A DNA stretch of 56,209 nt, taken from positions 1-56,209 of the forward strand of contig CAPOZU010000015.1 of the NCBI GenBank assembly GCA_948676835.1, in the 5' to 3' direction. Positions 38,501 through 48,069 of the stretch are shown in pieces; position 1 is the stretch's first letter; each line of letters opens with the position of its first letter. This stretch comes from an uncultured Clostridia bacterium (GTDB lineage Bacteria > Bacillota > Clostridia > TANB77 > CAG-508). A program made the translations under genes and the position numbers. The notes beneath the pieces are model-generated. The model saw nothing but the letters and a program-made list of their open reading frames with translations. It was not told the DNA's origin and did not search any database.

Positions 38501-40420
38501 TCTAAAGAAAAAATATATACTTTATCAGGAAATTATGATGATTATGTAGCAGATGTAAAAGCAACTTTAGATGGTGGAATAATACTTGGAGGTTGGTATT
38601 ATTCAAGTACTATAGAAGGAGATGGATTAGAAGATGAATATGCTTTTGAAGGTGGAAATATAACTAATTCAAAAGGATATGTTATAAAATTAAACAAAGA
38701 TAATGTATTAGAATATTCAAGTATGTTTTATGGAGATAAGTATAATGGAGTTACAAGTGTTACAGAAAGTAGAAATGGAAATATAATATCAGGAGGATAT
38801 TTTAGTTCATCTAATTTGAGTGTAACTAATTTTAAGAAAGAAATTAATGAAGATAGTGAAGCACAGGAAGATACAAATATCTTAATAAATAGAATTGGAA
38901 ATGCAGAAGGATTTGTGATTGCAGAAGGAGCTTCTGGTGCAAAAGTACCAGAACTACAGAGATTAGAAATCGAAAATGAAATGAAAAGATGTAAAATAAC
39001 AACAGAAGTAAGAAAACACACAGAAAATGGAAAAGAAGTTGAGGGTGGAACAATTACAGGTTCTTACCAAACCCAATCTCCAGAAGTAGTAATTTATGGA
39101 AAAGATTCCGTAGAAAAAATAGTAATTACTCCTGATCCTACATATGTAATTAAAAGTGTAGAGATAAATGGTAAAAAAGTTAAAAATCTTACTTTAGATG
39201 AGACTATTGGTGAAGAAAAAATAGAACATGAATATAAAATAAATGATGATGGAACAATTACTCTAGAAATTTTCAAAAATGTAAAAGAAGATATACATAT
39301 AGTTGTAGAATTTAGTAATACAATTTCAAATATAGAAGTAAATCATTATTTATGGACACAAGAAGATGGATTAACAACAACTAAGGTTACAAAGAGCGAA
39401 TACTATTCAGATGAGGTTGGAAAGAAATATAGTACTTCTCCAAATATAGATATAGACTATGAAATAATAACAAATTATGATTATTATTCAAAATTACCTA
39501 ATTTAGAAGAATTATATGAACAGAATAATGTGGATAATGTAAATGATTTGCTAGTGAAATTAAATTTAGATAAAGATGAATATTATATACCGGAAAATGC
39601 AAATGGAGAATATTTATCAGCAAAAACGGAAGTAATAAATTATTATTATAAAGAAAAAACATATAAATTAACAGTACATCATTATTTAGAAGGAACCAAT
39701 ATATCAGTGCCACTAAAGAATTCTGAAACAGGAGAAAGTGTTCCAGATGAAATTTCAGAAGGATATAAAAAGGGTCAAGAATATGAAACAAATCCATGTA
39801 CTGATGATAAAATTGATTATAGAATTTATGAATTAGTTTCAATTCCTGAAAATGCAAAAGGAACTATAGAGGAAGATACTGAAGTTACATATTATTACAA
39901 AATAAAAACTAGCAACATTAAAATAGTAAAAGTGGCTAAGGAAGATAATAATATAAGACTATCTGGTGCTAACTTTAGTTTATATAAATTAGTTTGCCCA
40001 AATCATGAAAAAGAATATCATGATAGTGAGTTAATCAATTATAAAAAAGAAGATAATACTTGTTGGAAAAAAATAGGAGAATATACAACTAACGAAAACG
40101 GTGAAATTACAATTAATAATTTAAAAGTTACAGATGAGTTTAGATTAGTTGAAACTAAATCACCAGATGGAAGAAACAATTCAAAAGGTCAATGGAAAGT
40201 TGAAATAGATTCAGAAAACGGAATAATAGTATCATTAATAGAAAATGCATCAAAAGCTACTGTAATTGATGAAAATATATTTATTGAAAATGAAAAAGGG
40301 GTTGAGAATCTTCCAATTACAGGAGGGATGGGAAGCATTTTATATTATGTGATTGGAACAACAATCACCATAATCGCATTATTTTCACTAACCTATAACA
40401 AAAGAGAAAAGAACTTGTAA
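32581..40420 (+). CDS. Giant LPxTG adhesin with SpaA domains and propeller-like repeats, read through one CGG +1 shift
   Basis: This 2612-aa surface protein has a basic N-terminus with a hydrophobic helix (about 20-42) and a long beta-rich stalk. Four SpaA/Cna-B-like domains start near residues 995, 1126, 1264 and 1414. A region of W...FGG..D....TSDGGFAVVG-type beta-propeller repeats spans about 1640-2110, MucBP-like units about 2245-2440, and a last SpaA domain carries ETKSPDGR. LPITGG near 2577 precedes a membrane span and basic tail. The plain frame ends at 37908. Skipping C of the in-frame CGG 37891-37893 turns VVRICFK-stop into VV-GYASSKSLKLDG, completing a propeller repeat. AGGAG precedes the ATG. 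It is the probable substrate of the sortase at 27602. Confidence 0.85.
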
Positions 40421-40437
40421 AATTTACAAGTTCTTTC
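40408..40437 (+). terminator. Terminator ending the DGR/adhesin operon
   Basis: Perfectly paired arms GAACTTGTAAA / TTTACAAGTTC overlap the adhesin stop codon; TTTCTCTATTT follows. Confidence 0.7.
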
Positions 40438-40447
40438 TCTATTTGCC

Positions 40448-40476
40448 TTGACATAGATGCCTTAAGATTATAAAAT
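40448..40476 (+). promoter_or_regulatory. Promoter of fba
   Basis: Consensus TTGACA (40448-40453) with an AT-rich -10 at 40469-40476 (TATAAA or TAAAAT). Confidence 0.6.
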
Positions 40477-40514
40477 GTAGAAAGTGAAAAAATATTTTAA
40501 AGGAGGAAAATAAT

Positions 40515-41444
40515 ATGCCACTAGTAACAACAAAGGAAATGTTTGAAAAATCAATGAAAGAACATTTTGCAATAGGAGCTTTTAATATAAACAATATGGA
40601 GTTTATACAAGCAATAACAGATGCAGCAGAAGAAGCTAAATCACCAGTAATTTTACAAGTTTCTTCAAGTGCTATAAAATATGCAAGAATGAATTATTTA
40701 ATCAAAATGGTGGAGGCAGCTGTTGAAACAACAACTATTCCAATCGCTCTTCACTTAGATCATGGACCGGATTTTGAAACATGTAAAATGTGTATAGATG
40801 CAGGATTTACATCAGTTATGATAGATGGTTCAAAATATGATTTTGAAGAAAATATTGCTATAACAAAAAAAGTTGTAGACTATGCTCATTCAAAAGGAGT
40901 TGTAGTTGAAGCAGAACTTGGAAAATTAGCAGGAATTGAAGATGATGTTAATGTTGCAGCTGATGACGCAAGATATACAGATCCAGATCAAGCTTATGAA
41001 TTTGTTCAAAGAACAGGTGTAGATTCTTTAGCAATAGCTATAGGAACAAGCCATGGAGCATACAAATTCAAAGGTGATGCAAAATTAAGATTTGATATAT
41101 TACAAAAAATAAAAGAAAAATTACCTAATACACCAATTGTTTTACATGGTGCAAGTTCAGTTATACCATTACTTGTAGATATGTGTAACAATAATGGTGG
41201 AAATATACCAGGAGCAAAAGGATGTCCAGATGAAATGTTAAAACAAGCTGGAGAAAACGGAGTTTCAAAAATTAATGTAGATACTGACTTAAGATTAGCT
41301 ATGACAGCTCAAATTAGAAGAGTGTTTAATGATGAGCCATCAGTATTTGATCCTAGAAAATATTTAGGCGCAGCTAAAGAAGAAATAAAAGCAACAGTAT
41401 TACACAAAATTAATGATGTATTCTGTTCTGGTAACAAAGCTTAG
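40515..41444 (+). CDS. fba: Class II fructose-bisphosphate aldolase
   Basis: This 309-aa zinc-dependent aldolase splits fructose 1,6-bisphosphate in glycolysis. Visible are the HLDHG metal and catalytic motif, VVEAELGKLAG, GTSHGAYKF, VLHGASS and a phosphate-binding NVDTDLRLA. SD AAAGGAGG. Its own promoter makes it independent of the switch-controlled operon upstream. Confidence 0.96.
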   Translation: MPLVTTKEMFEKSMKEHFAIGAFNINNMEFIQAITDAAEEAKSPVILQVSSSAIKYARMNYLIKMVEAAVETTTIPIALHLDHGPDFETCKMCIDAGFTSVMIDGSKYDFEENIAITKKVVDYAHSKGVVVEAELGKLAGIEDDVNVAADDARYTDPDQAYEFVQRTGVDSLAIAIGTSHGAYKFKGDAKLRFDILQKIKEKLPNTPIVLHGASSVIPLLVDMCNNNGGNIPGAKGCPDEMLKQAGENGVSKINVDTDLRLAMTAQIRRVFNDEPSVFDPRKYLGAAKEEIKATVLHKINDVFCSGNKA

Positions 41445-41457
41445 GATATAATATCTA

Positions 41458-42669
41458 TTGCCTAAATTAAGCAAAGAAGAATATATCATAAAAGCGGCTA
41501 AATTATATGGATTAGTAGATGTTGAAATTGAAGGGTTAAGGAATCATTTAAATGGAACAATGCCAAATGAATTCATAGAAAGAAGATGTGCTGCATTATT
41601 TAGATTATATGAAATTTATAATAGTACAGAATATAATGAACGTATCGATCCAGATGCAGACGGGCTAATAACATTAAATGATTATGCTTTTGAAGTTTCA
41701 AAAAGAAGACTTTCTGGCAGTAAAATAGGTAAGTTTTGGATTCTAAGTTCTAACTTAGAGGCTTACCTTGCAACTGTTCCAGCAAATATGTCTTATGAAG
41801 TAGAATCACAGTATTTAAATATTTCGGAAAAAAATAATTTTTTGATTCCACAACTTGCAAAACAAATTGGTATAGATGCAACAATATATTATAAAGGTGA
41901 ATATACAAATGAAGAAAGAGATGGAGAAGTTGAAAAATTCCACCTTACAAGAAATCTTCTAAAAGATAATGAAACTTTAATTAGAGGTTCATCATTTGTT
42001 AAATGTAATCCAAATAGATTAATGCTAGATTTAGACAAAATTTTAGAAGCTACAGATAAATATGTAAAAAAGCATTATAAAAAACATAAATTACCACAAG
42101 AAGATTTAGAAAGAGCAAGACAAGAAATTAGACAAGGCTTGATAAAACAAACTATATTTAATAAAATTGTCTTTAATGAAAATGAATCAAATGAAAAATG
42201 GGGACTTATAATTGGTGAAGATAAAAGATTAAGACTTGCTCCATTATTCAGTTATGACTTTTGTGCAAATGTTAAAACAATTGGCAAAATGCAACATAGA
42301 GTAGTACATGGAAACAAAGAATATATAGAAGACTTTATTCTTAAATATTCAAAAGAACCATGGTTTAAAGAATGGATTGAAAATACTGTTTTAGATTTAG
42401 ATTTAGATAAAGCTATAACAGATATGGAAAGAAAAACAGGAGTTACATTAACAGACCAAGAAAGAGAATACTATAATTTCGCGATTATGGAAAAAATGCA
42501 TTCAAAAGTTGTAAATGTAAGTGATTTAAATTATGATGAACAACTTGTTGTACAAGAAAAAAAGAAAAATCTTACTATGGGAGAAAGACTATCAAGAGTA
42601 AGAAAAATTGTACATGATAAAAAAGAAGATATTAAATCTTTTATATCAAGAGATCGTGATGAAAGATAA
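41458..42669 (+). CDS. Uncharacterised protein with weak HipA-like features
   Basis: This 403-aa soluble protein starts at TTG 41458, 13 nt after fba; no better start is near. A segment LIRGSSFVKCN and later NEKWGLIIGEDKRLRLAPLFSYD recall the ATP-binding and metal parts of HipA-like kinases, but the usual catalytic set is not clear. The C-terminus is basic and helical. I would call it unknown, with a kinase-like fold as one possibility. Confidence 0.55.
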   Translation: MPKLSKEEYIIKAAKLYGLVDVEIEGLRNHLNGTMPNEFIERRCAALFRLYEIYNSTEYNERIDPDADGLITLNDYAFEVSKRRLSGSKIGKFWILSSNLEAYLATVPANMSYEVESQYLNISEKNNFLIPQLAKQIGIDATIYYKGEYTNEERDGEVEKFHLTRNLLKDNETLIRGSSFVKCNPNRLMLDLDKILEATDKYVKKHYKKHKLPQEDLERARQEIRQGLIKQTIFNKIVFNENESNEKWGLIIGEDKRLRLAPLFSYDFCANVKTIGKMQHRVVHGNKEYIEDFILKYSKEPWFKEWIENTVLDLDLDKAITDMERKTGVTLTDQEREYYNFAIMEKMHSKVVNVSDLNYDEQLVVQEKKKNLTMGERLSRVRKIVHDKKEDIKSFISRDRDER

Positions 42670-42716
42670 AAAAAGATGAGATTTAGGGATATTCCTTAAA
42701 TTTCATCTTTTTATTT
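42670..42716 (+). terminator. Bidirectional terminator between convergent genes
   Basis: Arms AAAAAGATGA-G-ATTTAGG and CCTTAAAT-T-TCATCTTTTT pair with small bulges. The A-run and T-run flanks serve both the + strand gene and smpB on the - strand. Confidence 0.75.
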
Positions 42717-42735
42717 TTTACAAATTTTTTAATTA

Positions 42736-43188
42736 TTAATAATTTGAGGATTTTAATGCTCTATCAATCCTTCTCTGAGCATCTTTTTTTGCTATATCTT
42801 CACGTTTATCATATAATTTTTTACCTTTACCAATTCCTATTTCTATTTTTACTTTATTTCCTTTAAAATACATTTTTATAGGAACAATAGACATACCTTT
42901 TTGTTGTACTAAGCCAAATAATTTATTTATTTCACGTCTATTTAATAAAAGTTTTCGTGTTCTTAAAGGATCTTTATTATATATATTTCCAAATTCATAA
43001 GGACTTATATGCATACCATATATAAAAACTTCTCCATTTTTGATGTTTACATAAGTATCTTTCAAATTGGCTTTTCCATTACGAATTGATTTTATTTCTG
43101 TACCAGTAAGTACAATGCCAGCTTCTAAAGTGCTTTCAACTGAATAATTATGATATGCAGTTGGATTTTTAGCGAGTATTTTTTCCAT
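42736..43188 (-). CDS. smpB: SsrA-binding protein SmpB
   Basis: This 150-aa partner of tmRNA rescues stalled ribosomes. Family features are AKNPTAYHNYSVE, LTGTEIKSIRNGKANLKD, and a basic C-terminal tail KKLYDKREDIAKKDAQRRI that enters the mRNA channel. Length is typical. GGAAA precedes the ATG. It is notable next to genes that may need frame shifting, but it is a housekeeping gene. Confidence 0.96.
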   Translation of the reverse strand: MEKILAKNPTAYHNYSVESTLEAGIVLTGTEIKSIRNGKANLKDTYVNIKNGEVFIYGMHISPYEFGNIYNKDPLRTRKLLLNRREINKLFGLVQQKGMSIVPIKMYFKGNKVKIEIGIGKGKKLYDKREDIAKKDAQRRIDRALKSSNY

Positions 43189-43267
43189 ACAAATTTCCTT
43201 TCAAAATATCTATGTATTAATATAACATATTTTAATAATTTAATCAAATTTTAGAAATAATAGTTAC

Positions 43268-43870
43268 ATGAACCAAATTTTATTTAATAAAAAAGAAAAT
43301 AATAAACTTAAATATATATTCAAAGTTCAATTTGCTATTTCAATTATTATTTCAATTATCCTAATAGGATTTTTTTTATTAAATCACAAAAAAGAAGAAA
43401 GTCTAGAGGGATTATCAAAAATAATAAATAAAAATATAGAAATAACAAGTATTTATGATGTTCAAAAAACAAGTAGTGAATCTAGTCCATATTTAGGAAA
43501 AATTTTTATAGATAAAATAGATTTGGAATATAGTGTTTTCAAAGATATTAATGAAGAAAACTTAAAAATATCTCCTTGCAAATTTTATGGCTCAGATTTT
43601 GGACAAAAGGGAAATGTTTGTATTGCAGGACACAATTATAATGATAGTAGGTTTTTTGGGAAAATTTCAGAACTTAATGAAAATGATAAAATAAAACTTG
43701 TAAATTTAAATGGAGAAGAATTTGAATATATTGTATTTGATATATTTGAAACAAATGATGATGATTTCTCAATATTAAAATCAACTAAAAATTTTGAACT
43801 TACATTACTTACTTGCAACAATTCGAACAAGAAAAGAATAATAGTAAAAGCATATATGAAAGAATATTGA
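43268..43870 (+). CDS. Sortase family protein
   Basis: This 200-aa protein has an N-terminal membrane segment (about 18-39) and a sortase fold with the catalytic His in CIAGHNYND, Cys in LTLLTCNNS and Arg in KKRIIVKA. Class C hallmarks are absent; it is nearer to class D/B types. It could serve the pilin-like protein at 1817 or the small LPxxG protein at 16926, neither of which is adjacent. It diverges from smpB. Confidence 0.82.
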   Translation: MNQILFNKKENNKLKYIFKVQFAISIIISIILIGFFLLNHKKEESLEGLSKIINKNIEITSIYDVQKTSSESSPYLGKIFIDKIDLEYSVFKDINEENLKISPCKFYGSDFGQKGNVCIAGHNYNDSRFFGKISELNENDKIKLVNLNGEEFEYIVFDIFETNDDDFSILKSTKNFELTLLTCNNSNKKRIIVKAYMKEY

Positions 43871-43928
43871 AAAAATGATAATATAGTAGTAAAATATAAA
43901 AGTATAAATTAAAAAGAAAAGAGGAATT

Positions 43929-44483
43929 ATGATGGAAGAAAAAATAAAAAATCCTATAGTAACAATAGAGATGGAAGATGGTGGAATTATTACATTAGAA
44001 CTTTATCCTAAAAAAGCTCCAGAAACAGTAAATAATTTTATAAGTTTAATAAATAAAGGTTTTTATGATGGACTATTTTTCCATAGAACAATACCAGGTT
44101 TTATGGCACAAGGTGGAGATCCAGAAGGAACAGGAATGGGTGGACCAGGATATGGAATAAAAGGTGAGTTTAAAGATAATGGTGTTGAAAACACAATATC
44201 ACATTTAAGAGGAATTATTTCTATGGCAAGAAGTAGCATGCCTAATAGTGCAGGTTCACAATTTTTTATTGTAACAGATGATTCAACATTTTTGGATGGT
44301 CAATATGCAGCTTTTGGTAGTGTTTTAGAAGGAATGGAAGAAGTAGATAAAATAGTAAAATCAAGAGTTATTACAAGAAGTCCTTTTGGTGGTGGAAAAG
44401 ATAGACCAGTAGAGCCACCAGTTATGAAAAAAGTTACAGTAGAAACATTTGGAGTAGAATATCCAGAACCAACAAAAATGTAA
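43929..44483 (+). CDS. Cyclophilin-type peptidyl-prolyl isomerase
   Basis: This 184-aa cytoplasmic enzyme catalyses cis-trans isomerisation of Xaa-Pro bonds. Active-site motifs are FFHRTIPGFMAQGGDP, SMARSSMPNSAGSQFFI and DGQYAAFGSVLEGM. There is no signal peptide. GAGGA precedes a double ATG; either the first (43929) or second (43932) can start. Confidence 0.95.
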   Translation: MMEEKIKNPIVTIEMEDGGIITLELYPKKAPETVNNFISLINKGFYDGLFFHRTIPGFMAQGGDPEGTGMGGPGYGIKGEFKDNGVENTISHLRGIISMARSSMPNSAGSQFFIVTDDSTFLDGQYAAFGSVLEGMEEVDKIVKSRVITRSPFGGGKDRPVEPPVMKKVTVETFGVEYPEPTKM

Positions 44484-44518
44484 TAACTAATGTCCCTAAT
44501 TTGTCATAGGAGAAAATA

Positions 44519-45322
44519 ATGAATATATATACCAGTTTAAATAAAGTAATTACATATATAGAAGAAAATTTAGAAGAAGAAATTAATTATAATAAGTTAT
44601 CTCAATTAATGGCAACCAATGAATATACAATGAAAAAAGTTTTTCAACTAATTTCAAATATTTCTGTTACAGATTATATAAGGAATAGAAGATTGTCTAA
44701 TGCAGGATTTGATTTATATAATAGTAATGAAAAAGTTATAGACATTGCAATTAAATATCAATATGATAACCCAACATCATTTTCAAGAGCATTTGAAAAA
44801 TTTCATGGAATAAAACCAAGTATAGTTAAAACAAATCCAGAAAAACTAAAAATTTTTCCTAAATTGCAGTTTGAAGAAAATATACCAGAAAATGAAAATA
44901 TGGAATATAGTATAGTTGAATTAGAAGAAAAAATACTTTATGGAAGAGGAATAAAAACTGATTATTGTACAATACAAGAAGATGCTCCTAAATTTTTTGC
45001 TGAAATGAGAAATACATATTTAGATAAATATGGGGAAATAGACTATGGAATGGTAGTTTATGAAGATAGAATTGATAGCAATAATTATGAATATTGGATT
45101 GCATACAGTAAAGAAATTGAGGAATTTAAAAAAATAGTTATTCCAAAATCAAAATGGTTAAAATTTATAATAAATAATCAAGAAGCAAAAGATATTCAAA
45201 AAGTATCAAGAGATTTCTATGAAAAATTTTTGCCTAGTTCAAAGTTTAATTTAAGCCCATTACCTGAACTGGAATATTATCATGATGATATAACAGAATT
45301 TTTAATAGCAATTGAAGATTAA
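44519..45322 (+). CDS. AraC-family regulator with an effector-binding domain
   Basis: The 267-aa protein has two helix-turn-helix units at the N-terminus (about 1-105; NEYTMKKVFQL and the AraC signature ending SFSRAFEKFHGIKPS). A GyrI-like small-molecule-binding domain follows (about 125-267). This is the Rob/BmrR-like layout used to sense drugs or other ligands. Its target is unknown; the adjacent ATPase pair is one candidate. Confidence 0.85.
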   Translation: MNIYTSLNKVITYIEENLEEEINYNKLSQLMATNEYTMKKVFQLISNISVTDYIRNRRLSNAGFDLYNSNEKVIDIAIKYQYDNPTSFSRAFEKFHGIKPSIVKTNPEKLKIFPKLQFEENIPENENMEYSIVELEEKILYGRGIKTDYCTIQEDAPKFFAEMRNTYLDKYGEIDYGMVVYEDRIDSNNYEYWIAYSKEIEEFKKIVIPKSKWLKFIINNQEAKDIQKVSRDFYEKFLPSSKFNLSPLPELEYYHDDITEFLIAIED

Positions 45323-45327
45323 ATATA

Positions 45328-45369
45328 AGAAACTGATTTTTTTGTATAGCAAAAAGTCAGTTTCTTTTT
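45328..45369 (+). terminator. Rho-independent terminator
   Basis: AGAAACTGA / TCAGTTTCT stem extended by T-run/A-run pairing, then TTTT. Confidence 0.75.
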
Positions 45370-45403
45370 ATTTAAAAACGATATAATATTGTTGGTGAGT
45401 AAT

Positions 45404-47289
45404 ATGAAAGGTAAGAAAATATTTGAAATTTTTTTAACAACAGATTTTGTATCAGAGGATAGTTGGCTTAAATTTTTATTATATATTTCTAAGCTAAATG
45501 GACTGTTTAAAACATGGAAAATATATATAAAATTTGAAAAAAACAATGTAAGATATTTTATAAAAACCCGAAATGATATGCCAACAACACTTACAGATTT
45601 AAATGATTTTCTATTACAAAGAATTGAAAATATAGATTTTAAAATTAGTTCTCTAGGAATTAAAAGTTTTTATTGGGTTACTAAAAGAGAAAAAAGTATT
45701 GTAGATATATATGACAAAAACGAAAGCAAATCTTCAAGAAAAATGGAAACTGCTGAAGTTAAAATTTTCCCAATAAGTAAAAATAATTTCTTATATTCTT
45801 CTAATGCAGTTTTTCTAAAAAACAATAGAAAAATATTTAAAAAATTTTTATTTAATATACCCCATCAATTCTTGAGTATAGATTTTTCTAAACATACAAG
45901 ATTTTTATATAGAAAAGATATAAAAAGATATTTAAATATTGAAAAAACAGTTAAGCTTTTTGAAAGTGATAATAAAAATGCTATTTTAAAAATAGATGCT
46001 TTTCCATATCTACAAGATGACTATTTTCTCAATTTAAATAAATATGATTTTGATAAACATTCACTTGTAATTCGGAGGCTCACGGAACAGGAAAATCAAA
46101 GTTTTTAAGTCTTTTTATAAATAATATTTATAAAAACTCAGAATACAAAATGAAATATAAAATTGTAGTAATAGACCCACATAGTTCATTAGAAGAAGAT
46201 ATTGGTGGTTTAGAAAATACAAAAGTTATAGATTTTGAATCAAATCAAAATAGTATAGATTTATTTATGAATTCAAAAGAAAATATTGTTTCAGAATCAG
46301 AAGTATTATTAACTCTTTTTAAATCTTTAATGGATAAAGAATATAATTCTAAGTTGGAAAGAGTGTTGAGACATAGCATATATTTGCTTATTTGTATAGA
46401 AAAAGTAAGCTTAAATAATTTAAGGGATTTAATAACAGATAGTGAATTTAGAAATAAAATCATAAATAAGTATAAATCTGTTTTACCAGAATCTATATTA
46501 AATTTCTTTTTGAAGGATTTTAATGATTTAAAAAACAAATCACATCAAGAAGCAATTTCACCAATAGTATCTTTTATTGATGAAATGACAATATTCCCTG
46601 TATTTAGTAATAATACAAAGCTGCAATCTATAGAAGATGTAATAAAAAATAATTTTTTATCAATTATATCTTTAAATGAAGCAGTAATAGGTGAAAAGAC
46701 AACTAAAACTATATCTGGTTTAGTGATGGGACAAATATTTAATTTAATTCAGAAAAGATGTATAGATGAACATATTATTTTTATTATAGATGAAGTAGCA
46801 ATAATTCAAAATCCTATAATAAAAAGATTTTTGTCTGAATCTAGAAAATATAATTTATCTTTAATGCTTGCAGGACAATACTTTGGACAGGTAGAAGAAG
46901 ATATTCAAAAGGCAATATTTGCGAATGTAGTAAATTATTATACATTTAGAGTATCTAGAGAAGATGCAGTATTTCTTAGTAGAAATATGCAAATGGAAGT
47001 TGCTGTACATGACTCGTTTTTTGCTAAAATTAAAATTTTAACAGAACTTGCGAATAGAGAATGTGTTTTAAGAGTTAGCTCTCAAGGAAAAGTATTACCA
47101 GCATTTAAAGCAAAAACATTAAATGTAGTGTCTGTTCCAAGAAAAAAAGAAATGCAATTAAATAAAGGTGCGATAGATGAAGATATAAAGAAAACTACTA
47201 AGAAAAAATTTTTAATTGATGCTACTATAGATATAAAAGAAATAATGAAATCTCAATCAACAGGGAGAAGGAGGTTGGTAAATGAATAA
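45404..47289 (+). CDS. HerA/VirD4-like P-loop ATPase, read through two CGG +1 shifts in its Walker A
   Basis: This 627-aa ATPase is of the DNA-translocase superfamily (DUF87/HerA-like). The N-terminal 220 residues resemble the beta-rich front part of such proteins. The frame stops at 46108. In-frame CGG at 46073-46075 read as +1 gives VI-GGS, then CGG again at 46083-46085 read as +1 gives GTGKSKFLSLF: together GGSGTGKS, a perfect P-loop. The rest carries IVVIDPH, Walker B HIIFIIDEVA and an arginine-finger-like SESRKYNLSLMLAGQ. The ATG at 45404 has GGTGAG 4 nt upstream. The next gene overlaps its end by 8 nt. Its substrate is unknown; no conjugation genes are nearby. Confidence 0.82.
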
Positions 47290-47980
47290 TAAAGAAGCTT
47301 TGGAAAAAGCAAATAAGATTTTTACTAATATTTTTGAAAAAAGTAATCCATTTACTTTAGACGAAATATTATCTAAATTTGCATTTGATATTAAGCTACC
47401 TCAAAAAGTATATGATAGTATGACATCAAAAGAAACATGGGCAGAATCTATAAATCCAAGTAAATTTATTTCTCAGAAAAACATGGAATTATACGACAAT
47501 CAACATGGCTGGATGCAAAAGAAAAAAGAAATAAACTCACTTGAAGATGTTTTAAAATATTGGAAAAAAATAAATTATACAACAACAGAAAGAATATATG
47601 ATTCAGATAATGTATCTAAAAGTGATACAATTTATAATTCAGAAAATGTATATAGAAGTTTAGATTGTAGGCATTGTAAAAATATTTTATATTCAGATGG
47701 ATGTGCTGAATCAGAATTTTTAATTGGCTGTCAAAGAACAGGAGGTTCGAGTTTTTGTATAAGAGTAGATGATTCAGGTGAATGTATAAATAGTTATAAT
47801 GTAATATGTTCAACTAAAATTAGTAACTCATTTTTTATTCAAGATGCTAAAGATTTAGATGAATGTATGTTCTGCTCCCATGTATCAAACAAAAAATATT
47901 GTATAGCAAATATGCAATTTGAAAAAGAAGAATATTTTGAAATAAAAAGAGAAATTATAAATTGGATTTTACATAAGTAA
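47282..47980 (+). CDS. Uncharacterised Cys-rich partner of the ATPase
   Basis: The 232-aa soluble protein has a helical N-terminal half with KNMELYDNQHGWMQKKKEI. A Cys-rich second half has repeated short units (SDNVSKSDTIYNSENVYRS, CRHCKNI, CAESEFLIGC, CMFCSHVS, KKYCIANMQF) that could bind metal or form a small beta helix. It overlaps the ATPase gene by 8 nt, so the two are almost surely a functional pair. I do not recognise the family. Confidence 0.65.
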   Translation: MNNKEALEKANKIFTNIFEKSNPFTLDEILSKFAFDIKLPQKVYDSMTSKETWAESINPSKFISQKNMELYDNQHGWMQKKKEINSLEDVLKYWKKINYTTTERIYDSDNVSKSDTIYNSENVYRSLDCRHCKNILYSDGCAESEFLIGCQRTGGSSFCIRVDDSGECINSYNVICSTKISNSFFIQDAKDLDECMFCSHVSNKKYCIANMQFEKEEYFEIKREIINWILHK

Positions 47981-48015
47981 AATCCTTTACTTTTTTTGTC
48001 TTATTTGATATGCTT

Positions 48016-48049
48016 AAATGACCAATTAGAGGATATTAATTGGTCATTT
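48016..48049 (+). promoter_or_regulatory. Hairpin just upstream of the PBP gene
   Basis: A 13-bp perfect stem AAATGACCAATTA / TAATTGGTCATTT with an 8-nt loop; no U-tract follows. It may end the upstream transcript weakly or shield the translation start at 48070. Confidence 0.5.
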
Positions 48050-48069
48050 AATTAAAAGGAATGATGTAA

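Noticed and set aside
45404..47289. ATPase as part of a conjugative (VirD4) apparatus
   Set aside because: No relaxase, pilus or mating-channel genes lie nearby; only general superfamily motifs are shared.
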